A stretch of 64,000 nucleotides of DNA, from contig RXJR01000010.1 in the NCBI GenBank assembly GCA_003963305.1, positions 1-64,000 on the forward strand, written 5' to 3'. Source of the stretch: Candidatus Melainabacteria bacterium. GTDB taxonomy: Bacteria; Cyanobacteriota; Vampirovibrionia; Obscuribacterales; Obscuribacteraceae. A program made the position numbers and the translations under genes. The notes under the pieces are model-generated. The model saw nothing but the letters and a program-made list of their open reading frames with translations. It ran no database searches and was not told the DNA's origin. Each line of letters starts with the position of its first letter. Position 1 is the stretch's first letter. Of this stretch, positions 1 to 7,257 are shown one piece after another.

Positions 1-2
1 GG

Positions 3-74
3 CTCGACATCGCCCTCTACAACGAGGGTCTCGACCACCTCGCCGACATCGTCGCCGAAGGTCGCCTCCACTAG
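3..74 (+). CDS. C-terminal fragment of an unknown GC-rich gene
   Basis: The first bases hold an open frame of 23 codons ending in TAG at 72-74. Its codons almost all end in C or G (ctc, gac, atc, gcc), like the genes that follow. The residues read LDIALYNEGLDHLADIVAEG and then RLH. The start lies upstream of the window, so no family can be named. It belongs with the GC-rich block that follows on the same strand. Confidence 0.55.
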   Translation, partial: LDIALYNEGLDHLADIVAEGRLH

Positions 75-309
75 GCACCGTCTGCACAAGGCGAGCACGA
101 GTCTCTGCGTAAGCAGAGCCTCATCCCCTATCCGCACCATCCTGCGGTGGGGCCGGTGAAATTCCGGTGCTGGTCAGACCAGGTACGGGGTCTGACTGGG
201 GAAATCCCTTCCCAAACGAGCCAGAGGTCGACATTCAGTCGGCTGAGACTGGCTCGCATTTATCAACCCACCTGCAAAAGCAGGTCTTTCCGAAAGGAGT
301 GTCTTGTCT
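75..309 (+). promoter_or_regulatory. Structured leader of the S1-domain gene
   Basis: This 235-base gap carries several perfect hairpins: CTCTGC/GCAGAG around a GTAA loop (103-118), GTCAGACC/GGTCTGAC (173-180 with 189-196), and CCTGC/GCAGG around AAAA (271-284). The last ends 9 bases before the Shine-Dalgarno AAGGAG at 294-299. GTAA is a GNRA-type tetraloop. Whether these hairpins end the upstream transcript, stabilise the mRNA or bind a protein cannot be told from sequence alone. No clear -35/-10 pair is seen. Confidence 0.5.
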
Positions 310-1743
310 ATGAACGAGTCCAAACCCGGGGCCACGGCCCCACCCGACGATAGCGCCTCGGCGCTGTCGAGTCTCACGTCCGCAGTCGAACCCAACAACA
401 ACAACAACAACAACCCCGAAACCAGCAACATCAACCCGAAAGGAACCATGAACATGACCACCACCACCAACACCACCCCCGCCGCCACCACGCTCGTCGA
501 GGGCGCCACCGTCACCGGTGTCGTCGAGAGCAAGAACCAGCACGGCGCCAGCGTCAACATCGACGGCACCTCGGCCTTCCTGCCGGTCGGTCTGCTCGGC
601 GACACCTCGCTCAGCGACCTCGCCAAGGGCACCGAGATCGCGGTCAACGTCGTCGACACGAGCGGTGCCAAGCCGCGCGTCGCCATCGCCGACACCGCCC
701 CCGCCGCCACGACCGAGGTCACCGAGGTCACCGAGGTCAACGCCGAGGTCGTCACCGAGACCGCGCAGGCGGAGACCGAGGTCGAGACCGGTGCCGACGA
801 CCTGCAGGACTCGATCGCCAGCCTCGCCGCGAAGTGGGGCGCCAGCGTCAAGTTCGAGAGCGGCAGCCGCAAGCCCAGCTCCAAGCCGGGCAAGCCCAAG
901 GCGGCGCGTGTCGTCGAGGCGCCGGTCGCCAAGGTCGTCACCGAGACCGCTCCCGCGGTCGAGGAGAAGACGGTCGCGGTGGTCGAGCCCGAGACGGCGC
1001 CCGTCGTCGAGGTCAGCGAGCCGGTCTCCGAGAAGGCGGCCTTCTTCGGCACCGTCAAGGTCGGCGACGAGCTGACCGCGACCGTGAAGTTCAAGAAGGA
1101 CTTCGGCGTCCACCTGGTCGTGGGCAAGCTGGGCTTCGGCCTGCTCCACGTCAGCGAGATGCCCGGCACCACCATGGAGGACCGCAAGGCCTTCCTGACC
1201 GGTCTGAAGTACAAGCAGGAGCTCAAGGTGCGCGTCATCAAGGTCGACGCCGCCGCGAACCGCCTGGGCTTCAGCATGGTCGCCGACGAGAAGGCCGAGT
1301 TCTTCGCGAGCCTGAAGGTCGGCACCGTGGTCGAGGGCACCGTCAGCGGCACCAAGGAGATCGGTGCCTTCATCAACCTCGGCAAGACGGTCGGCTTCCT
1401 GCACGTCAGCGAGGTCGACGGCAAGTCCCGCGAGGTGCGTGACGCGAAGCTGGCGGGCTTCAAGCGCGGCGACAAGCTGGAGCTGGTCGTCGTCGACGTG
1501 AACCGCGACAAGCAGGAGGTGCGGCTCAGCCAGCGCCGCCTGTCGCTGGCCACCCTCACCCCCGGCGCGTCGGTGACCGGCACCTTCTCGAGCGTGCGCG
1601 GCAACACCATCGTCGTGGACCTCGAGGTGGGCGGCCGCGGACTGCTGGCCAAGAAGGGCAGCAAGCGCTACGAGTACGGCGAGACCATCGTCGCCTCGGT
1701 CAAGTCGGTCAACGTCGCCCAGGGCACGGTCGAGCTGGTCTGA
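310..1743 (+). CDS. Protein with four S1-type RNA-binding domains
   Basis: A 477-residue protein with four OB-fold S1-like modules at about residues 62-125, 245-320, 330-405 and 413-477. Modules 2 and 3 are the most canonical, with FGVHLVVGKLGFGLLHVSE and GAFINLGKTVGFLHVSE. Modules 1 and 2 are joined by a long Ala/Glu/Val-rich linker. S1 modules bind single-stranded RNA, as in ribosomal protein bS1, so an mRNA-binding or translation role is likely. The chosen ATG lies 10 bases after AAGGAG (294-299); an in-frame TTG at 304 is too close. A second site, AAAGGA at 439-444 with ATG at 454, would skip an Asn-rich tract and start just before module 1. Codon use is very GC-rich, unlike host genes. 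It is shorter than typical six-domain bS1 and could be a phage- or plasmid-borne S1 relative. Confidence 0.88.
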   Translation: MNESKPGATAPPDDSASALSSLTSAVEPNNNNNNNPETSNINPKGTMNMTTTTNTTPAATTLVEGATVTGVVESKNQHGASVNIDGTSAFLPVGLLGDTSLSDLAKGTEIAVNVVDTSGAKPRVAIADTAPAATTEVTEVTEVNAEVVTETAQAETEVETGADDLQDSIASLAAKWGASVKFESGSRKPSSKPGKPKAARVVEAPVAKVVTETAPAVEEKTVAVVEPETAPVVEVSEPVSEKAAFFGTVKVGDELTATVKFKKDFGVHLVVGKLGFGLLHVSEMPGTTMEDRKAFLTGLKYKQELKVRVIKVDAAANRLGFSMVADEKAEFFASLKVGTVVEGTVSGTKEIGAFINLGKTVGFLHVSEVDGKSREVRDAKLAGFKRGDKLELVVVDVNRDKQEVRLSQRRLSLATLTPGASVTGTFSSVRGNTIVVDLEVGGRGLLAKKGSKRYEYGETIVASVKSVNVAQGTVELV

Positions 1744-2030
1744 CCAACCAGCGATAGTCGGGGCGATGAGGGCGCAAGCTCTCGTCGCTTCGGCTAGCGT
1801 CCGCGTCAAGAGATACGGCTGACGCCGTGAACACAGTGGTGCGGGCGGCGTCCTGGTCAGCTTGTGCAAGCAAGCGCCAGGCACGTCGCCTGCATCACTC
1901 CCTGTTCAAATTTGTTGCTATCACCTGCGGTGGCAGCAAATTTGAGCTGGGTGCAAAAACCACTGGCGTGTGCCAGGGGTTCTTTTTTCAAAACCGGAGC
2001 GCAAGCTCCCAAAAACAAAAAGGAGTCTTT
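1744..2030 (+). promoter_or_regulatory. Structured leader with inverted repeats before the first Fic-cluster gene
   Basis: A 287-base gap with hairpins GAGGGC/GCTCTC around GCAA (1768-1783), CAAATTTG/CAAATTTG (1907-1914 with 1937-1944), CTGGC/GCCAG around GTGT followed by a T-rich run (1963-1988), and GGAGC/GCTCC around GCAA (1996-2009). The third resembles a weak intrinsic terminator or attenuator. The fourth sits just before the Shine-Dalgarno AGGAG at 2021-2025. GCAA is a GNRA tetraloop. The base composition falls towards the ribosome site. Confidence 0.5.
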
Positions 2031-2486
2031 ATGAACACGACAAACTTGGAATTCAACCAGGGCAAACTCGCCCTCATCCAGTCCATCGCAAAGCAGTGCG
2101 CCGAGCCCGACGCGGAAAGCCGCATCTCCAACGAGTGGGCCGTCTTCGTCACCCTGCGCGACTGCTGCTCGGGCTTCACCGCCGACGAGCTGGTGGTTCT
2201 GCACCACATCGCCGAGGAGTGCCAGCGGCGCAACGCCGGTGCCCTGAAGGTGTACGAGTGCGCTGTCGAATTCGCGCGCCTCTACAGCGGCGAAGCCTTC
2301 GGCATGGAGCTCGTGGAAGTGATCGGCAACGCCATCAACAACTGCGTGCCGCTCAACCCTGACACCGCCCGCCCCGCAGGCATCATCCCCGGCTACCTCG
2401 GTGGTGCCATCGTGGACGCGCGCCGCCACCGCCAGACGACCGACGACGACCGCCCCGGCTTCTTCGGTCCGTTCAGCCTCAACTAG
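2031..2486 (+). CDS. Unknown protein sharing an N-terminal domain with the adjacent Fic protein
   Basis: A 151-residue soluble protein with no signal peptide or membrane segment. Residues 1-100 align with the start of the next gene (2612): both have FN-x-G-x-L, then CAEP, then SG(F/W)TA(D/E)-x-L-x-VL, then AEEC-x-R, then GA-x-x-VY. From about residue 110 the two differ. This one has a Gly/Pro-rich stretch and an Arg/Asp-rich end with no Fic motif. AGGAG (2021-2025) lies 5 bases before the ATG, so the longer frame upstream is rejected. It may be a partner, decoy or inhibitor of the Fic paralogue, but the inhibitory (S/T)xxxE(G/N) helix known from Fic antitoxins is not seen. Function unknown. 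Confidence 0.8.
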   Translation: MNTTNLEFNQGKLALIQSIAKQCAEPDAESRISNEWAVFVTLRDCCSGFTADELVVLHHIAEECQRRNAGALKVYECAVEFARLYSGEAFGMELVEVIGNAINNCVPLNPDTARPAGIIPGYLGGAIVDARRHRQTTDDDRPGFFGPFSLN

Positions 2487-2503
2487 GCGCAAGCGCAGCA
2501 CAA

Positions 2504-2544
2504 GAACCCGCAGTCGCTCTCACTTCCGAGGGCACTGCGGGTTC
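2504..2544 (+). terminator. 11-bp inverted repeat between the paralogues
   Basis: Perfect arms GAACCCGCAGT (2504-2514) and ACTGCGGGTTC (2534-2544) enclose 19 bases that contain CTCACTTCCGAGG. No T-run follows, so it is not a classical intrinsic terminator. It could be a processing or stability hairpin. The same 13 bases occur in the leader of the phosphoesterase gene at 30177-30189. Confidence 0.5.
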
Positions 2545-2611
2545 GGGCGTGAGGTTCACACCTCTGCCTTGTGGGTTCTCAAAACAAACAAAAACAAGAA
2601 GAGAGGAAACA

Positions 2612-3238
2612 ATGCAGAAGCGCGAATTCTTCAACAACGGCCAGCTCACCCTGCTCGCCACCGCCGCAGTCGTCTGCGCCGAGCCCTACGACGGCGAGAC
2701 GACGCTGTCTGATGAGATGGCGGTCTACGACATGATCGCCAATTACACCTCCGGGTGGACTGCCGAGCAGCTCGCCGTGCTCAAGTTCTGCGCCGAGGAG
2801 TGCGAGCGGCAGCGCAGTGGTGCCATCTCGGTGTACTGCATGGTCAACGCGTGGAACCACGCCATCGACTGTCAGCACGCCGGCGCGCGCCTCAACGACG
2901 AGATGGTTCTCAAGCTCGCCGAGATGGTGGAGCCGAACCTCAAGGCCGGCTGGCGCACCACCACCGTCACCATCGGCGGTATCGTCGCGGGCTCGCAGCC
3001 CGAGTACATCACGCGCGACATGACCGAGCTCGGGCTGATGCTGGATGCTCACGCTTCCGGCCAGAACCCCGAGCACTTCGGTCAGCCGCTGACGGCGCAG
3101 TGGCTCTACGAGCGCTTCGAAGACATCCACCCCCGGGAGGATGGCAACGGGCGCACCGGCAAGATCATCTTCAACTGGCTCACGGGCACGCTGGACGCCC
3201 CGCAGCTTCCCACGGAGCCCGACCGGTTCAGCAACTAG
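2612..3238 (+). CDS. Fic-family protein (probable AMP/UMP-transferase fold)
   Basis: A 208-residue protein. The C-terminal half has the Fic core: GWRTTTVTIGG (flap region), a helix-rich stretch, then HPREDGNGRTGK with the catalytic His at 173. Fic enzymes move AMP or another nucleotide part onto a Ser, Thr or Tyr of a target. The family consensus is HxFx(D/E)GNGRxxR. Here the Phe is Arg and the last Arg is Lys, so activity may be altered. Residues 1-95 form a separate domain shared with the gene just upstream. AGAGGA at 2602-2607 fixes the ATG. Codons are GC-rich. The pair looks like a small effector or toxin module, but no antitoxin helix is recognised. Confidence 0.82.
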   Translation: MQKREFFNNGQLTLLATAAVVCAEPYDGETTLSDEMAVYDMIANYTSGWTAEQLAVLKFCAEECERQRSGAISVYCMVNAWNHAIDCQHAGARLNDEMVLKLAEMVEPNLKAGWRTTTVTIGGIVAGSQPEYITRDMTELGLMLDAHASGQNPEHFGQPLTAQWLYERFEDIHPREDGNGRTGKIIFNWLTGTLDAPQLPTEPDRFSN

Positions 3239-3389
3239 TACCAGTACCGAATGACGCGTGGGCGATCTGTAGTGCGATGGTGACATCGTTCTGCATATCG
3301 CCCCGGCGTTTCGCGGCGTTTCGACGCCAGTCCTTAACCCCGGCCCGCACTACTTCAAAGCGAGCCCTTTCCACATAAAGAGGTGGAAT
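3239..3389 (+). promoter_or_regulatory. Leader with UUCG tetraloop hairpin before the patatin gene
   Basis: The gap contains GGCGT-TTCG-ACGCC at 3315-3328, a five-pair stem with the very stable UUCG loop. It lies about 50 bases before the Shine-Dalgarno AGAGG (3380-3384). No T-run follows. Nothing else is recognised in the gap. Confidence 0.45.
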
Positions 3390-4172
3390 ATGCTTTCTTC
3401 ATCCCCAACCCAAACTGAAGGGATCCCAGTCGTTCTAGGCGGTGGCGGCATGAGGGGCGTTTCGCTTCTCGGCTTCCTCGACTTCCTGGAAGAAGAGTCG
3501 GTCATCTGCAGCGACTACACCGGTGTCAGCATCGGCAGCATCGTTGCGACGTTCTACACGAACGGCTACACGACCGCACAGATTCGGCAGGTCTTCCTCG
3601 AGGAGCTCTGCAAGCCGAGTCTGTCGCTCATGTGGCGGTCGCTCATCCCTCCGGTGTTCAACCCGCTGCGCATGTTCTGCGGCGGCTTCGTCAACCTCCT
3701 GCCCTTCATGACCTACCTGGTCGAGAAGTATCAGCTCGCGCATAAGCCCAACCTGCAGATCATCGCCTTCGACTTGCACACCCGCAAGCCGGTGATGATG
3801 AGCGACTTCCCTCTCGATGTCGCTCTTACGGCTTCGTGCGCAGTTCCCGGGCTGATGCGTCCCGTGCCGTTCGAGAAGGATGGGCAAAGCTACATGCTCG
3901 TCGACGGTGGGGCCTTCCATCCCCATCCCGGCAAGTTCTGTGCTACGCCCGCGATCATCGCCAAGCTGATCGACCTTCCCGGCATGCAGCTGCTCTTCCC
4001 CGACCGGCGCGAAGATTTCGTCGCCTCGGTCGGTGACCCGCTGTCGCGCTTCTTCACTCGTCTCAACGACAAGGACGTCGACAAGCTGCACCAGTACGGT
4101 TACCGCAAGGCGCAGGAAGCCCTGGCGGCGTTCATTCGCTGCGGCGAAATCCCCGTCGCCCAGGCAGTCTAG
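3390..4172 (+). CDS. Patatin-like phospholipase (GC-rich block copy)
   Basis: A 260-residue patatin domain protein. It has the oxyanion-hole glycine loop GGGGMRG (residues 17-23), the nucleophile elbow GVSIGS with Ser47, and the second catalytic residue Asp172 in DGGA. Such enzymes cleave acyl chains from phospholipids with a Ser-Asp dyad. There is no signal peptide, so it acts in the cytosol or is delivered otherwise. It matches the C-terminal half of the host-codon gene at 57413-59221 along its whole length, down to the final (H/C)G(D/E)IPV. The two therefore share recent ancestry despite very different codon use. AGAGG lies 5 bases before the ATG. Confidence 0.9.
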   Translation: MLSSSPTQTEGIPVVLGGGGMRGVSLLGFLDFLEEESVICSDYTGVSIGSIVATFYTNGYTTAQIRQVFLEELCKPSLSLMWRSLIPPVFNPLRMFCGGFVNLLPFMTYLVEKYQLAHKPNLQIIAFDLHTRKPVMMSDFPLDVALTASCAVPGLMRPVPFEKDGQSYMLVDGGAFHPHPGKFCATPAIIAKLIDLPGMQLLFPDRREDFVASVGDPLSRFFTRLNDKDVDKLHQYGYRKAQEALAAFIRCGEIPVAQAV

Positions 4173-4203
4173 GTTCAGCGCAACCCGGCTGCCTGCGTTC
4201 ACC

Positions 4204-4243
4204 ACAGGCGGTGCCTCGAGTTTCGGCTCGAGACGCCGCCTGT
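4204..4243 (+). promoter_or_regulatory. Long hairpin with TTTCGG loop upstream of the QLELF gene
   Basis: The arms ACAGGCGG (4204-4211) and CCGCCTGT (4236-4243) enclose a second perfect pair, CTCGAG/CTCGAG (4215-4220 with 4227-4232), around TTTCGG. A 3-by-3 internal loop separates the two stems. The hairpin ends 12 bases before AAAGGA (4255-4260). It lacks a T-run, so it looks more like an mRNA leader structure than a terminator. Confidence 0.5.
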
Positions 4244-4269
4244 ACATCGCGCTGAAAGGAGCGCCAATT

Positions 4270-4827
4270 ATGGCAAAAGACCCGATTGTTTTGTCGGGCA
4301 AGGTCTACGTTGGCGATTACCTTGCCCCTTACTACCCGGAGCGCAAGCTTCCGGCTCAACTGCAAGTCGGCGACATCAAGGTGGACAGCCACCTCGATGA
4401 GCGTGGACGAGCCAACCGCGAAGCGAAGACGGCAAAGGCGCGGAAACGCGGCTACTCCGGCTACTTCACCGGTTTGCTCTGGGACGGCACTGGCTGGCGA
4501 CGGTTCTCCATTCGCGCCATCGTCGGTGCGGATGGTTGGTACACCAGCCAGAAGTGGAAGCGCGAAAAGATCTACGGTGTCTTCTGGAGTCTGGAAGGCA
4601 TCGGCGGTCGCATCGCGGTTTTCGGTGACGGCACCTACGAACTGGCTCCGAAAGGAACGGTCATCGAGGCACCGCCGCCGGCACCACCCAGCACGCCCGA
4701 ACCAGTCGTCGCAACGGTCGTCGAAGCAGTGCCCGAACCGGCAGTCATCCCGGTTGCAGAGCCTGCTTCCAAGAGCGACAAACGAGTCGATCCGGTCGCC
4801 AAGCCGGTGCAGCTCGAGCTGTTCTAA
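4270..4827 (+). CDS. Unknown basic protein ending in a sliding-clamp-binding-like motif
   Basis: A 185-residue protein of unknown family. Residues 1-125 form a compact, basic, Trp/Tyr/Gly-rich domain with KARKRGYSGYFTGLLWDG and WKREKIYGVFWSLEGIGG. A flexible Pro/Ala/Val/Glu-rich tail follows. The last five residues are QLELF, which matches the QL(S/D)LF-type pentapeptide that many bacterial replication and repair proteins use to bind the DNA polymerase beta clamp, often at the extreme C-terminus. A DNA-replication-linked role is therefore an inference. AAAGGA (4255-4260) supports the ATG; the longer frame upstream is rejected. Codons are GC-rich but less extreme than in the S1 gene. Confidence 0.8.
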   Translation: MAKDPIVLSGKVYVGDYLAPYYPERKLPAQLQVGDIKVDSHLDERGRANREAKTAKARKRGYSGYFTGLLWDGTGWRRFSIRAIVGADGWYTSQKWKREKIYGVFWSLEGIGGRIAVFGDGTYELAPKGTVIEAPPPAPPSTPEPVVATVVEAVPEPAVIPVAEPASKSDKRVDPVAKPVQLELF

Positions 4828-4907
4828 CCAGCAATCGCTCGGCATTCGCTTCCGCGTCTGCCGAATTTCTCTATCTCCCAACCCGCTAAGCGGAAAGGAA
4901 GGCAGTG

Positions 4908-5408
4908 ATGATTGACCTCACCGGTAAGGTTCTGGTTGTGGTGGACATGCAGCCCGGTTACGGGAAGAGCATGCTGCCCGGAGTGATCGAGTCGGTCGAG
5001 CTGCTCATCCGCGAAGCGCGGGAGGCAGACTCGCTGATCGTCTTCCTCGAGTTCTGCGACGAGCCGACGTTGCCGCGCCTGATGCGTTGGGTGCGCGCCT
5101 ACGATCAATACGTCGTCGAGCAGAAGGATGGCTGCGATGGTTCCGACGAGGTTCTCGCCGCATGCGAGCGGGGACTCTACGACACCAGCGCCTTCGTCAT
5201 CTGCGGCGTGGAGACTCATGCCTGTGTACGCGACACCGCCCGCGAACTCGCTGACAAGATGCCCGGCTCACAGGTCGAGGTGGTCAAGGAAGCGTGCGGT
5301 CAGGAGAGCGGCAACCACTGGCGGATGTTCCCGCGCGCTCGCAACCTGCACGTCGTCTCCATCGGAGAAGTCGAGCAGGAGACGGAGGGCGAACTCGAGA
5401 CGGCGTGA
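4908..5408 (+). CDS. Isochorismatase-like cysteine hydrolase
   Basis: A 166-residue isochorismatase-fold hydrolase. The likely catalytic triad is visible: Asp13 (VVVDMQ), Lys73 (EQKDGCDGS) and Cys106 in GVETHACVRDTA, which follows the family pattern G-x-x-T-x-x-CV-x-x-T. Relatives include nicotinamidases, isochorismatases and carbamoylases. The substrate cannot be told; nicotinamide, with a role in NAD metabolism, is one possibility. The start is ATG 4908 after AAGGAAGG; an overlapping GTG at 4905 is the alternative. It is the last gene of GC-rich block A and is followed by a long inverted repeat. The acidic tail EQETEGELETA is unusual. Confidence 0.85.
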   Translation: MIDLTGKVLVVVDMQPGYGKSMLPGVIESVELLIREAREADSLIVFLEFCDEPTLPRLMRWVRAYDQYVVEQKDGCDGSDEVLAACERGLYDTSAFVICGVETHACVRDTARELADKMPGSQVEVVKEACGQESGNHWRMFPRARNLHVVSIGEVEQETEGELETA

Positions 5409-5416
5409 CGGTCGAC

Positions 5417-5450
5417 CCCGGGGTCTGGATGTAACAATTCAGACCCCGGG
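5417..5450 (+). terminator. 11-bp inverted repeat closing GC-rich block A
   Basis: Perfect arms CCCGGGGTCTG (5417-5427) and CAGACCCCGGG (5440-5450) start eight bases after the last stop codon of the block. There is no T-run. Similar long repeats follow the last genes of blocks C and D. Base composition drops to host level soon after. Confidence 0.5.
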
Positions 5451-5596
5451 CTGAGACCAGGGAAAGGTGATGAAGACGAGCTGCATAGCCCGTTTCCGCT
5501 GCTTTTTCCTTTGCTCAAGCCTACTAAGCTATATAGTGCCAAGGGTCAACCAGCCAAATACTCTCAACAACTATATGCATGAATAGATGCGACCAA

Positions 5597-5626
5597 AAAT
5601 CAAACCCCTGAAGAGGGGTTTGATTT
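5597..5626 (-). terminator. Intrinsic terminator of the minus-strand operon
   Basis: A perfect 13-bp stem AAATCAAACCCCT / AGGGGTTTGATTT with a four-base loop lies just beyond the stop codon at 5637. On the minus strand it is followed by a run of T. This is a textbook rho-independent terminator for the operon reading from 7482 to 5637. Confidence 0.85.
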
Positions 5627-5636
5627 AAGTGAAGCG

Positions 5637-6434
5637 TCAGAGCGGAAGCGGAAACGGCCACTCCCGCGTTGCAGATTTGATTGCACCGAATTTGGTGCGG
5701 GCTTCGTCGACCTGCTTGTCGATTTCGCGCCGAGATGGCGGGAAGAGCACGTTCCACCCAGGCATGACGCCAATGTCGATGATGTCGTCGCCTTCGCTGT
5801 CGGGCCAACACCAGTCGCGTCCCGGAAATGTCATGCACTTCACGATCGCTGTCTTTCGCCCCTCCACTGTCGGATGGCAATGAGCAATGCCACCGTCGAT
5901 GAGTAGATGGCGGGTGCCCTCCGCGTCGATCCAGAGAACCGGGGAAAAGACCAAAGGTACAGCCATCGTGGCGCTGAGTGCGATGTGCAGCGGCATGCCT
6001 GAATCCTTATCCGCGACGATGGGCTTGCGCGAGATCAAGTCGAACAGTCCAAACTGAGCATTGTTCCACTCGAGCCCTTTGCACCACTGTTCGATGTGCT
6101 TGGTCTGGTCCAACAAACCAAAGTAGGTTGAAAGCTTCTGCAACTCGCTCTCAGTGCCCTTCAGCAACTTGAACGGATTGATCAGCTTGGGCGCGATCGC
6201 ATGGAGCGCACTACGCATACTGGGACGCCAAAGTTGATACATCGCGTTCTTCATCGCTTGTTCGGAAAAGCCATTGGCGATCAAAATTGCAATGAAGCCT
6301 CCGATCGACGTGCCCATCCAACAAGCGATATTCTTGTCGCGGTAATGCTCTGCCACTGGAATGTGACGACCAGCACCGCATCTACCGCCACCGCCGAAGC
6401 TGACAGCGGTAACTTCTGCTTGGTTCTTACTCAC
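5637..6434 (-). CDS. Patatin-like protein, divergent
   Basis: A 265-residue patatin-fold protein from GTG 6434, preceded by AGAGGGG five bases upstream. A TTG at 6461 would add nine residues and is less likely. Motifs: the glycine loop SFGGGGRCGAG (about residues 12-22), the nucleophile elbow GTSIGG with Ser43, and IDGG with the catalytic Asp. It shares the Ser-Asp dyad but is only distantly related to the patatins at 3390 and 57413. No signal peptide is seen. It is the last gene of a minus-strand operon of small proteins and ends at a strong terminator. Substrate unknown; a lipid acyl hydrolase is the family expectation. Confidence 0.82.
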   Translation of the reverse strand: MSKNQAEVTAVSFGGGGRCGAGRHIPVAEHYRDKNIACWMGTSIGGFIAILIANGFSEQAMKNAMYQLWRPSMRSALHAIAPKLINPFKLLKGTESELQKLSTYFGLLDQTKHIEQWCKGLEWNNAQFGLFDLISRKPIVADKDSGMPLHIALSATMAVPLVFSPVLWIDAEGTRHLLIDGGIAHCHPTVEGRKTAIVKCMTFPGRDWCWPDSEGDDIIDIGVMPGWNVLFPPSRREIDKQVDEARTKFGAIKSATREWPFPLPL

Positions 6435-6585
6435 TTCGACCCCTCTTTGGGTCAGGCTCAAACAATCGAGCAGTTAACACTGGACGAAGCGATGACGCGC
6501 CTGCAAAAGCGCGTCATCACTCGTATTGGGGAAGCTGGTCGTTGAGCAAACGCGCGCTCTATCTCAAGCCTCTGCCCGAACTTGT

Positions 6586-6795
6586 TCAGTTGGGCCACTG
6601 CGAGATGGCGCGGGCGCGCGCACGGTGACCGTGATGTCCTGGCGTCACCGGCATGGGCTTGCATGCCGAGACACCTCCTTGCGCGTCGAGCACCATGCCC
6701 GGTCCGCAATGCTTGACACTGGCGTCGGCTATACCGCTTCCGGCACCAATGGCAATGGCGATCATGATCAATCCAGCGATGATTGAACGCTTCAT
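6586..6795 (-). CDS. Small secreted protein
   Basis: A 69-residue protein with a clear signal peptide: MKRS, then a hydrophobic run IIAGLIMIAIAIGAGSG, then a likely cut after IADA. The mature part is about 45 residues with two Cys (HCGPGMVLD and SACKPM) and a His/Arg-rich stretch GHHGHRARARA. AGGAG lies eight bases before the ATG. It lies between two minus-strand neighbours in the same operon as the patatin. The two cysteines could form one disulfide in the periplasm. Family unknown. Confidence 0.7.
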   Translation of the reverse strand: MKRSIIAGLIMIAIAIGAGSGIADASVKHCGPGMVLDAQGGVSACKPMPVTPGHHGHRARARAISQWPN

Positions 6796-6893
6796 TGGTA
6801 TTCTCCTAATGGTCTGGTCAGGCGCTTTTCGCCTGAATCATTGTGCTGCAGCCGACGATCACATCGGAAAATTTAGCAATCAGATCGGGTAAA

Positions 6894-7211
6894 TCATTCG
6901 CCGTAGAGTTCCCCGGTCGCATCGATCGACTTCGAGGGACGGAGGCTGGTCATCAGAGCTTCGAACTCGCTGTCGATCTGACTCTTCGACATCGTGGAAA
7001 CAGGCAGAACAACATTCGCCCGAGCGCGCGCACGCGACTCAAACATGCTGTCAACGGTGCCGATGCGAGCACGCACTGCATCACTGCGCAGCCGCAAATT
7101 CGTCTGAACTTCCGGCGCCACACCTTGACCAACGGCGAAGAGTTCGAAATCAATGTCTTCTTGTTGAGAGACGAGATCTGCTCTCATTTGCACCAAATCT
7201 TGATCTTGCAT
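6894..7211 (-). CDS. Unknown small helical protein
   Basis: A 105-residue protein, probably all-helical and charged, with no signal peptide. It has FESRARARANVVLPVS in the middle and an acidic end. The start is ATG 7211 with AAAGG about eight bases upstream; an in-frame GTG at 7220 overlaps that site and is rejected. The gene upstream (7258-7482) ends 46 bases earlier on the same strand, so the two are probably co-transcribed. I do not recognise the family. Confidence 0.6.
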   Translation of the reverse strand: MQDQDLVQMRADLVSQQEDIDFELFAVGQGVAPEVQTNLRLRSDAVRARIGTVDSMFESRARARANVVLPVSTMSKSQIDSEFEALMTSLRPSKSIDATGELYGE

Positions 7212-7257
7212 GAAACTCACCTTTCACTTAAAAAGTTGGGTTGTCACCCGTGCGGTC

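Noticed and set aside
174-1884. Long minus-strand open frames opposite the S1-domain gene
   Set aside because: They arise from the strong C/G third-position bias of the plus-strand gene. They lack ribosome sites and have repetitive, unlikely composition.
1-5450. GC-rich block A considered as integron cassettes
   Set aside because: No attC-like core sites (GTTRRRY with paired L/R boxes) were recognised between genes and no integrase gene is present.
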